Source: an uncultured Burkholderiales bacterium | GTDB taxonomy: Bacteria > Pseudomonadota > Gammaproteobacteria > Burkholderiales > Burkholderiaceae_C | Reading direction: 5' to 3' | NCBI GenBank assembly: GCA_903856995.1 | Contig: CAIODK010000033.1 | Span: 1-8,123, forward strand | Length of the DNA stretch: 8,123 bases | Shown here: positions 1 through 5,396 of the stretch, piece after piece | Numbering within the stretch: position 1 is the stretch's first letter | Layout: each line of letters opens with the position of its first letter | The notes under the pieces: model-generated | Database searches by the model: none | The model's input: the letters and a program-made list of their open reading frames with translations, nothing else | Told to the model about the DNA's origin: nothing | Position numbers and translations under genes: made by a program

Positions 1-1183
1 AGCCAGCAGGGATGGCAAAAATGCCAATGCCCACGAGTGCGAGTACCACGGTGAGCGCGCGGCCCATGGGCGTGATGGGTGAGATGTCACCATAGCCAAC
101 CGAGGCCAGTGTGACCACCGCCCAGTAGATGGACTGTGGGATGTTTTCAAATTTGTCGGGTTGTGCTTCGTGTTCAAACAAAAAACCCAAACTGGCGGTG
201 AGCACGACCAACAGCATCATCACAAACACCGAAGCAAATATGACTTGCCATTCACGCAGCACAACTTTGTAGAGTGTCTCGAGGGCCGAGGTGTAGCGGG
301 TGAGTTTCAGCATCCGGATCAAGCGGAACACCCGTAAGAATCGCAAGTCGAGGTGTTGGCTGAAGAGGCTCTCCAACACAAACGGCAAGATGGCCAATAA
401 GTCGATGATGGCCGAGCCTGATCGCACATGTGCCCAGTGCGGCATATGCAGATGTTTGTATTTGGGGTTTTCGGGGGCCGAGTAAACGCGGGCGATATAT
501 TCGATGGTGAAGAGGGTGAAGGCCATCATGTCGATGACTTGAAATTCGACCGCGAATAAAGCGCGTACAGACGCCACAGTTTCAAAAATCACACAGGTGA
601 TGGAGAGCGCCACCCAGAACACGATGAAGTTGTCGAGGTAGGCGTGCAAGCGACCAGAGTGGCCCGTGGGTTCTAACAAGGCAAAGACTTTGGCGCGGAA
701 ACTGCGACCTTCATTGAGTGTCTGAAACTCATGCCATGCAGGAATCAGTTGGCGCGAGAGTTTGAACATTCGCGCCAGTCGAAGCACCCGGAGCACGCGC
801 AGCATTTCAACGTCGACATCGACAAAGCGTGCGAAGTAGAACGGAGCAATGGCCACCAAGTCAACCAAGGCGTAAAAGCTGAAGGCGTAGCGTAGGCGGG
901 GAAAGCTTTTGTCTGAAAAGTCGGGGTTCAGGTGCGCGGTGGCGACGCGCATCACGTACTCGGCGGTGAAGATGCCCACCGTGACCACGTCAAACCAATG
1001 AAACCAAAGGGTGTGTCCGGTATAGATCTCGGGTGTGTTTTCAAGTAATACCGCGAGCACGCTGGCTACGATCAAGAAGGCAAGGGTGCGTTCGACCGTT
1101 TGTTGGTAGCCATGCTTATGCTCAGGATCAAAGACCCATTTGTAAATACTGGCGAGTGGGGTGGTGTGGGTGTGTGCGGTCAT
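1..1183 (-). CDS. Tandem voltage-sensor (VSD-VSD-pore) potassium channel, C-terminus beyond window
   Basis: Predicted inner-membrane voltage-gated K+ channel. The frame is open from ATG at 1183 to the window edge, giving 394 residues without the C-terminus. Two S1-S4 domains precede one pore. In VSD1, S2 lies near 66-80 (FTAEYVMR), S3 near 103-118 (LVDLVAIAPF), and S4 has R129, R132, R135, R138, K141 and R144. In VSD2, S1 lies near 184-202, S2 near 218-234 (FTIEYIAR), S3 near 258-272 (IIDLLAILPF), and S4 has R281, R284, R287, R290, K293 and R296. S5 spans about 312-335, the filter SVGYGD is 361-366 (bases 86-103), and S6 starts near 375 with GIGIFAIPAG. No pore lies between the two sensors: S4 of VSD1 runs through a linker of about 40 residues straight into the next S1. 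It is a paralogue of the 545-residue channel at 5397-7034, closest in the pore. An in-frame stop at 1217-1219 limits the start to ATG 1183 or TTG 1207; neither has a clear Shine-Dalgarno. K+ selectivity is inferred from the filter. Confidence 0.93.
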   Translation of the reverse strand, partial: MTAHTHTTPLASIYKWVFDPEHKHGYQQTVERTLAFLIVASVLAVLLENTPEIYTGHTLWFHWFDVVTVGIFTAEYVMRVATAHLNPDFSDKSFPRLRYAFSFYALVDLVAIAPFYFARFVDVDVEMLRVLRVLRLARMFKLSRQLIPAWHEFQTLNEGRSFRAKVFALLEPTGHSGRLHAYLDNFIVFWVALSITCVIFETVASVRALFAVEFQVIDMMAFTLFTIEYIARVYSAPENPKYKHLHMPHWAHVRSGSAIIDLLAILPFVLESLFSQHLDLRFLRVFRLIRMLKLTRYTSALETLYKVVLREWQVIFASVFVMMLLVVLTASLGFLFEHEAQPDKFENIPQSIYWAVVTLASVGYGDISPITPMGRALTVVLALVGIGIFAIPAG

Positions 1184-1514
1184 CGGATTAATGTCGAGGC
1201 GTTGCAACTGTTCAATTCAGTTCACTCTACCTTATAGAACGGTTCGCACTTCTGGGTTGCGTGTGTGTTGTGGTGGGTGGAGCGTGGTGTAGAAGTTGAA
1301 TTCCTTGAATTAGTGAAGAAATGTTGAGTTTTATTTTAGAATTCTTTTTAACTATTAATAAAAAATAACATGCCGTAATTAGTTGGTATTTATTGTGAAA
1401 TGACTCTTATTCGTTAGTTATGACGAAGTAGAAATAGATGTACGACGATTGAGAAATTCCTAAAATCGCTATCAAACCAAATTTTCGTTTGGTTCTAACA
1501 CGGAAGGAAGCACT
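1184..1514. promoter_or_regulatory. Divergent intergenic promoter region, AT-rich
   Basis: This gap separates two divergently transcribed channel genes, so promoters for both should lie here. Most of 1300-1500 is strongly AT-rich compared with the flanking genes. For the rightward gene the best -10-like hexamer is TAAAAT at 1461-1466, without a good -35 at 16-18 bases. A weaker pair is TTGAGT near 1324 followed 17 bases later by TTTAAC. For the leftward gene a TATAAG appears on the minus strand around 1231-1236, again without a convincing -35. A direct repeat TTGAATT-CC-TTGAATT (1296-1302 and 1305-1311) contains a GAATTC palindrome and could bind a regulator. No small ORF or RNA gene is recognisable. 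Promoter positions are tentative. Confidence 0.5.
1475..1494 (+). promoter_or_regulatory. 5' leader hairpin just upstream of the ribosome binding site
   Basis: AACCAAA (1475-1481) pairs with TTTGGTT (1488-1494) across a short TTTTCG loop, seven base pairs. It sits immediately before the strong Shine-Dalgarno GGAAGGA (1502-1508) of the rightward channel gene. If transcription starts from the TAAAAT element at 1461-1466, the hairpin would lie at the extreme 5' end of the mRNA. It lacks a following T run, so it is not an intrinsic terminator. A role in mRNA stability or as a regulator's dyad is inference. Confidence 0.35.
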
Positions 1515-2546
1515 ATGCATACACAAGTGATTCACCATGAAAACTCTGAGAGTTTGGTGAGAAAGATCTTTACAGACCCCACAAGCCAGGGATTTACACG
1601 TTGGGTGATGTTGATCAACTTCTGGATTTTTATTTCATGCTTGTCACTGGCGGGCGAAACCGTAGAGCCCTACGCCACTGTGCATGCGCAACTCTTCAAT
1701 TACGTGGAATACGCGGCAGTGCTGTTCTTCACGGTTGACTATCTCGGCAATCTATATTTTGCAAAAGATCGTGTGAAGTATTTCTTCAGCTTCTGGGGCT
1801 TGGTTGACTTGATTTCCATCCTGCCGACTTACTTGATGGTCATGAATTTGACTGCTTTGCAAGGTTCCAAAGTGTTCCGTGTTTTGCGAGTTGTGCGAGT
1901 GCTTCGGGTGTTGAAGATGGCGCGCATTGCCTTGCAACAGTTGGAGCAGAAAGTCGAAGCTTCAAACCCAATTTTGACCAACCTCAAGATCTATTTCATT
2001 GCTTTGTTTTCTGTGGTGATGATCTCCAGCACGTTGATGTACTACGTGGAAGGTGATTTGTATTCAGCGGAGGCAATCACCCTGGGTCAAGCCAAGTTGG
2101 ATGCGCAAATCAAAGAGACACCACTGCCAGCCGATGCAGCGCCTGAAGCGGCTAAGTTCATGCCAGTCGACCCTGTCAGTGGAAACCCCATCCCAGAAGA
2201 CAAACGCTTTTTCACATCCATCCCCGCAGCAATGTGGTGGTGCATGACGACACTGACGACCACGGGCTACGGAGACATGTTCCCACTCACCTTTGGTGGA
2301 CGCTTAATTGCGGCAGTCACCATGTTGATGGGCTTGGTTCTGTTTGGTATTTTGTTGAACATTGTCGGCAAAACCATCATGGTGCTGCTGTTTGGTGAAC
2401 AACTGACCGAAGACAACACATCGCCAGCCACGCGTGAAACCATTTTGCGATTGATGGTCTCTCGCAAGTGGATTTCAGAGCATCGTGCTTACGAGTTGGA
2501 ACTGATGTCGGAAGATGACATCAAGAGTCGTACGAAAGAGATTTAA
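1515..2546 (+). CDS. Voltage-gated potassium channel, single VSD, canonical TTTGYGD filter, enlarged turret
   Basis: Six-helix Kv-type channel of the inner membrane, 343 residues. S1 lies near 28-48, S2 near 62-82 (FFTVDYLGN), S3 near 91-110 (WGLVDLISILP), and S4 near 118-138 with R122, R125, R128, R131, K134 and R137. S5 spans about 157-178, the pore helix and filter TTTGYGD end at 254, and S6 is about 262-292. The filter matches K+-selective channels. The S5-to-pore segment (about 179-233) is some 55 residues, Pro/Ala/Asp-rich, versus about 20 in the other channels here, so the extracellular turret is unusually large. The C-terminal tail (about 295-343) is short, charged and helical, and does not resemble the DG-type tails of the neighbours. 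The start is supported by GGAAGGA six bases upstream. It is alone on the plus strand and divergent from the tandem-VSD gene, so it is probably a monocistronic unit ending at the terminator at 2560-2587. Confidence 0.95.
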   Translation: MHTQVIHHENSESLVRKIFTDPTSQGFTRWVMLINFWIFISCLSLAGETVEPYATVHAQLFNYVEYAAVLFFTVDYLGNLYFAKDRVKYFFSFWGLVDLISILPTYLMVMNLTALQGSKVFRVLRVVRVLRVLKMARIALQQLEQKVEASNPILTNLKIYFIALFSVVMISSTLMYYVEGDLYSAEAITLGQAKLDAQIKETPLPADAAPEAAKFMPVDPVSGNPIPEDKRFFTSIPAAMWWCMTTLTTTGYGDMFPLTFGGRLIAAVTMLMGLVLFGILLNIVGKTIMVLLFGEQLTEDNTSPATRETILRLMVSRKWISEHRAYELELMSEDDIKSRTKEI

Positions 2547-2559
2547 TTTCTAAGCCCAC

Positions 2560-2587
2560 AAAAAAGGCCGCTCACGCGGCCTTTTTT
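2560..2587. terminator. Bidirectional intrinsic terminator between convergent genes
   Basis: A perfect 12-bp stem (2560-2571 with 2576-2587) with a TCAC loop contains the GC core GGCCGC/GCGGCC flanked by A and T runs. The plus strand ends in seven T; the minus strand has a matching U run from the A tract. It lies 13 bases beyond the stop of the plus-strand channel and 13 bases beyond the stop of the DUF4337-like gene, so it can end both transcripts. Confidence 0.93.
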
Positions 2588-2600
2588 TATGCCGAAACAT

Positions 2601-3173
2601 TTAGATGATCAACATAAAACCGTTGATGGTGCAGAGGATGCCCACGATGCCTAAGAAGCAAGGGACCCAGAACAACGCTGTTGTTCCCGTCAGAATCGCG
2701 ACTGAGGTGAGCACGATAGAGATTTGCAACATCGCCTCGGCATAGTCAAACCACGGGTCTTGACGCAGGGCAATGTCGCGTTCGTGTTCGTGTTCTTTGG
2801 CTTTCTCCATCAGCTCTTTTTTGCCGTCGCCTGTTTCGGGCTCAGACTCATAGCGAGCGATGTTTTTTTCGTAGTCAGCCAGTTTCTTCTCGGCCAATGT
2901 TTTGGCAGCAGGCGAGAGCTTGTCATTGGCCAGTTGGAGGCGCAGTTCGTCAGCAGCGAGTTTGTAGTCGGTCTGACGAATATTCTTGGCTTGATAGAAC
3001 GAATAGGCATTCGCGGCCAAGATATTGTTGCTCATGCTTTCTTTGGAGGCGTTGTTACCGCCCAAGCTGGCAATGGCCAAGCACATGGCTAAGGTTGACA
3101 CCAACATGGCGCAACGCGTGCGAAATGGATCGCTGCCGTGATCGGGCAATTCTGTTTCTGGAACTTCACTCAT
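2601..3173 (-). CDS. DUF4337-like three-helix membrane protein
   Basis: This 190-residue protein matches, by recognition only, the DUF4337 family of unknown function: an acidic N-terminus with a DPFRTR motif, a first membrane helix (about 20-38), then a segment with the family-like phrase NAYSFYQAKNIRQT (55-68). A long charged, probably coiled-coil region follows (about 69-138), then two more membrane helices near 145-165 and 168-189, ending just before the stop. The soluble region is rich in Lys, Glu and Ala and is the likely interaction surface. It is the last gene of the four-gene minus-strand run: it starts 11 bases after the 69-residue gene and has a good ribosome binding site (AAGGGAAGA overlapping the upstream stop). 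Co-transcription with two channels suggests an auxiliary or assembly role, but this is inference; no catalytic motif is visible. Confidence 0.85.
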   Translation of the reverse strand: MSEVPETELPDHGSDPFRTRCAMLVSTLAMCLAIASLGGNNASKESMSNNILAANAYSFYQAKNIRQTDYKLAADELRLQLANDKLSPAAKTLAEKKLADYEKNIARYESEPETGDGKKELMEKAKEHEHERDIALRQDPWFDYAEAMLQISIVLTSVAILTGTTALFWVPCFLGIVGILCTINGFMLII

Positions 3174-3184
3174 GGTTCTTCCCT

Positions 3185-3394
3185 TTACTCACTGTGGTCG
3201 GTTGGTTTTTTGCGCTTACGTTTAGCAAAAAGTTGATAAACGGCAAACACGGCTAATACGACTGCAACGATGCATACCACCAGTTCTGCGGTGGTCAGTT
3301 GATGCACAAACTGGTCGATGTAGTCGTAAGTGGACAGTGGTGTGAAAACGTCGGGGTTTTCTTGCTTGTATTTTTCGTAGGAGCCGTTATCCAT
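3185..3394 (-). CDS. Small single-pass membrane protein, possible channel accessory subunit
   Basis: 69 residues, family not recognised. The N-terminal 35 residues are polar and rich in Tyr, Asp and Gln. A single hydrophobic helix follows (about 37-56, with one Cys at 41), then a strongly basic cluster KRKRKK (58-63) and a short polar tail. By the positive-inside rule the tail is cytoplasmic and the N-terminus periplasmic, with no cleavable signal peptide. It lies 20 bases after the SGWGN-filter channel and 11 bases before the DUF4337-like gene, on the same strand, which argues that it is real despite its size. The upstream sequence has only a weak purine stretch (GAAAG), so translation may be coupled or low. 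Size, topology and position recall single-pass channel beta subunits such as animal KCNE proteins, but this is an analogy of architecture, not homology. Confidence 0.75.
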   Translation of the reverse strand: MDNGSYEKYKQENPDVFTPLSTYDYIDQFVHQLTTAELVVCIVAVVLAVFAVYQLFAKRKRKKPTDHSE

Positions 3395-3414
3395 GATTGC
3401 TTTCGGATTAAATT

Positions 3415-4368
3415 TTACGATTGCTTGTTGGCGGCTGAGATGTGCTTTTCTTCTTCCATCTGCGTGACGATAGATTGCACTTGCTCATCAGACATCCCCA
3501 GTTTGGCTTGCATCATTCTAAGTTTGGCATTTTCTTCATCTGTGACAACCCCATCGGCCAGCGCGGAGCGAACTTCCATCTCATACAGGGCTTGTCGACG
3601 CTCCACTTGCGCGGTGTAGGCGGTGGCCACCACACCGGTCAGGATGGCGGCTAGGGCGATGGACAAGATCTGGGTCAAGATCACCAGCAAGGTACCTAAG
3701 AAGGTCACCGGATCCACGTTACCCCAGCCGGAGACGATGGTGATGACGAACCAATGCATGGCCGCTGGGATGGAGGGGAACACCTCAGGCTGCTCGTGGC
3801 CTTCGATGATGTAGATCAGCGAAGAGAACAGCAAGCAACTGATGAACAGCAAGAACACGGCTGATGAAAAAGAGTCTCTCTCCGCCTTAACGGCAGCCAC
3901 CATGTCTTCAAACGCACTGTTGTAGCGAGAGAGTTTGAAAATCCGCATCAAGCGGAACATGCGCAGCACGCGCAAGTCGGCGCCTGGAAACAACAGCTGG
4001 AGGTAGAACGGGACGGTGCTGATGAAGTCGATGATGCCGTAGAAGCTGAACACATATTCTTTGCGACCCTGCCATGCCGTGCCGCCGCTGTGGGTGTATT
4101 TCTCACCGTACGACCAAACGCGCATGACGAACTCAACCGAGAACACGGCCACGCTGAACATGTCAAACAAGTGGAACTCGTGCGCGAGGGCGTCGTGAAT
4201 CTCGGGTACGGACTCCAAGATGATCCCAATTACGTTGGCTACCACCAGCAAAGCAATGAAAATTTCGACGAAGTTGCTGAACTTGTCAGGCACTTCACCT
4301 TCCATGATTTCGAAGGTGCGGCGCTTGATGCGTTGGTAGGTGGAGAGAGTAGAAACTGCAGTGGTCAT
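3415..4368 (-). CDS. Voltage-gated ion channel with atypical VSGWGN selectivity filter
   Basis: Six-helix channel of 317 residues. S1 lies near 33-52, S2 near 67-85 (FSVEFVMRVW), S3 near 108-125 (GIIDFISTVPFYL), S4 has R133, R136, R139, R142, K145 and R148, S5 is about 168-189, and S6 about 224-250. The pore signature is VSGWGN (212-217, bases 3718-3735), where K+ channels have TVGYGD: the filter Thr is Val, Val is Ser, the aromatic is Trp and the Asp is Asn. The voltage sensor is intact, so this is a diverged but maintained gene; ion selectivity cannot be assumed. The cytosolic tail has the ADGVVTDEE-type helical module (about 265-302) shared with two other channels here. It begins seven bases after its paralogue's stop and the two share an MTT start and a ME-x-x-G segment near residues 10-25, so tandem duplication is likely. 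No strong Shine-Dalgarno is visible, suggesting translational coupling. It could be an obligate partner subunit. Confidence 0.93.
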   Translation of the reverse strand: MTTAVSTLSTYQRIKRRTFEIMEGEVPDKFSNFVEIFIALLVVANVIGIILESVPEIHDALAHEFHLFDMFSVAVFSVEFVMRVWSYGEKYTHSGGTAWQGRKEYVFSFYGIIDFISTVPFYLQLLFPGADLRVLRMFRLMRIFKLSRYNSAFEDMVAAVKAERDSFSSAVFLLFISCLLFSSLIYIIEGHEQPEVFPSIPAAMHWFVITIVSGWGNVDPVTFLGTLLVILTQILSIALAAILTGVVATAYTAQVERRQALYEMEVRSALADGVVTDEENAKLRMMQAKLGMSDEQVQSIVTQMEEEKHISAANKQS

Positions 4369-4375
4369 GGTGCGC

Positions 4376-5287
4376 TCATTCAGTGGCGGACGATTTGTTT
4401 TTGGCGCGGAGCATCATGGCTTCGACTTGCTCGTCTGATAAGCGGTAATGGGCTTGCAAACGTTTCAGGGTTTCTTTTTCGGCTTCTGACATGTTGCCGT
4501 CAGAGAACACCTCACGCAGTTGGGCTTCAAACGCTGCTTTCTTGCGTGCGACTTGGTTCGAGAAGGCCGAGGCCACGATACCGGTCATGATCGCGGCCAT
4601 ACACACGCCCAAGAACCCAGTGATGAGCGCGATGGCTTCACCTGCCTTGGTCATGGGTTCGACGTTGCCGTAGCCCGAGGTGATGGTCACGATGGACCAA
4701 TAGATCGAATGAGGAATCGTGCCAAAGAACTCGGGCTGCTGGTGGCCTTCCGCGAAGTGCATCAACGAGGCCGACACGATGGTGGCGATGGTCAACAGGA
4801 ACACAGCAGAGCCAAACGCTTGGCGTTCGGAATGAATGGCGTGGAACAAGTCTTGCAGCGCCGTGTTGTACTTGGATAGTTTCAAAATTCGCAGCAAACG
4901 CAAGACGCGCAAAATGCGCAAGTCCAAGCCTGGGATGAACATGTGCATGTAATACGGCATGGTGGCAAAGAAGTCCACCAAGCCAAATGCACTGAACATG
5001 TATTGAAGGCGACCCTTCCAAGAGCCACCGTTGTCGCTGTCGTACTTAGCGCCTAACGACCATACTCGGGAGATGTATTCACCCGTGAAGAACATCACGC
5101 TCCAAAACTCCAGCTCGTGAAAGAAATCTTTGTATTCGGCGTGGATTTCGGGGACGGAATCTAGGATCACGGCAGAGCAGTTGACCAACACCACCAAGGT
5201 GATGGCCAATTCAACAAAGCGGCTCGCCGTGTGCTTGGGCGAACCGTCCAATATTTCCATCAGGGTGGTCTTAAATCCTGTAGTCAT
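4376..5287 (-). CDS. Voltage-gated ion channel with atypical TSGYGN selectivity filter
   Basis: Six-helix channel of 303 residues. S1 lies near 24-43, S2 near 59-77 (FFTGEYISRVW), S3 near 100-118 (FGLVDFFATMPYYM), S4 has R124, R127, R130, R133, K136 and K139, S5 is about 158-179, and S6 about 215-242. The filter is TSGYGN (203-208, bases 4664-4681). Relative to TVGYGD, Val becomes Ser and Asp becomes Asn; the GYG core is kept. Asn after the glycine also occurs in EAG/hERG-type channels (GFGN), but the Ser is unusual. The tail carries the SDGNMSEAE helical module (about 256-293) and a basic, Ser-rich end. It is the first gene of the four-gene run. The ATG at 5287 has no recognisable Shine-Dalgarno; the next ATG (residue 10) is also poor, and the N-terminal match with the downstream paralogue supports the longer form. 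A hairpin at 5330-5368 lies just upstream. Confidence 0.93.
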   Translation of the reverse strand: MTTGFKTTLMEILDGSPKHTASRFVELAITLVVLVNCSAVILDSVPEIHAEYKDFFHELEFWSVMFFTGEYISRVWSLGAKYDSDNGGSWKGRLQYMFSAFGLVDFFATMPYYMHMFIPGLDLRILRVLRLLRILKLSKYNTALQDLFHAIHSERQAFGSAVFLLTIATIVSASLMHFAEGHQQPEFFGTIPHSIYWSIVTITSGYGNVEPMTKAGEAIALITGFLGVCMAAIMTGIVASAFSNQVARKKAAFEAQLREVFSDGNMSEAEKETLKRLQAHYRLSDEQVEAMMLRAKNKSSATE

Positions 5288-5329
5288 TGCGAAGGTCTAA
5301 CGAAATTAAATGAAAGAAGGGGTCTCAAT

Positions 5330-5368
5330 AAACAAGCGGTCACACGGGTTGGGTGTGACCGCTTGTTT
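5330..5368 (-). terminator. Strong intercistronic hairpin, probable terminator or attenuator
   Basis: A perfect 16-bp stem (5330-5345 with 5353-5368) closes a seven-base loop. On the minus strand the 3' arm ends TTGTTT and is followed by ATTGAGACC, so the U tract is short and interrupted. It lies 28 bases beyond the stop of the 545-residue channel and 42 bases before the start of the TSGYGN channel. That leaves almost no room for a separate promoter. It may therefore be a leaky terminator that grades expression between the two gene groups rather than a full boundary. Confidence 0.75.
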
Positions 5369-5396
5369 GAATGCGGACTAGCTCAAACCAAGTGGT

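Noticed and set aside
1..1183. Possible pseudogene, because no stop codon is reached
   Set aside because: The frame is uninterrupted from ATG to the window edge and all motifs are intact; it is simply cut by the window.
2724..3092. Plus-strand open frame antisense to the DUF4337-like gene
   Set aside because: The minus-strand product matches a family pattern and has a good ribosome binding site; the antisense frame has neither.
4090..4590. Plus-strand open frame of 166 codons overlapping both atypical-filter channels
   Set aside because: It lies antisense to strongly supported membrane-protein genes, crosses their junction, and has no membrane or domain pattern of its own; a shadow frame.
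3718..4681. Atypical filters as evidence that the two channels are bacterial sodium channels (NaChBac type)
   Set aside because: NaChBac-type filters have a TLESW-like pattern; both proteins keep the G-aromatic-G core of the K+ channel superfamily.
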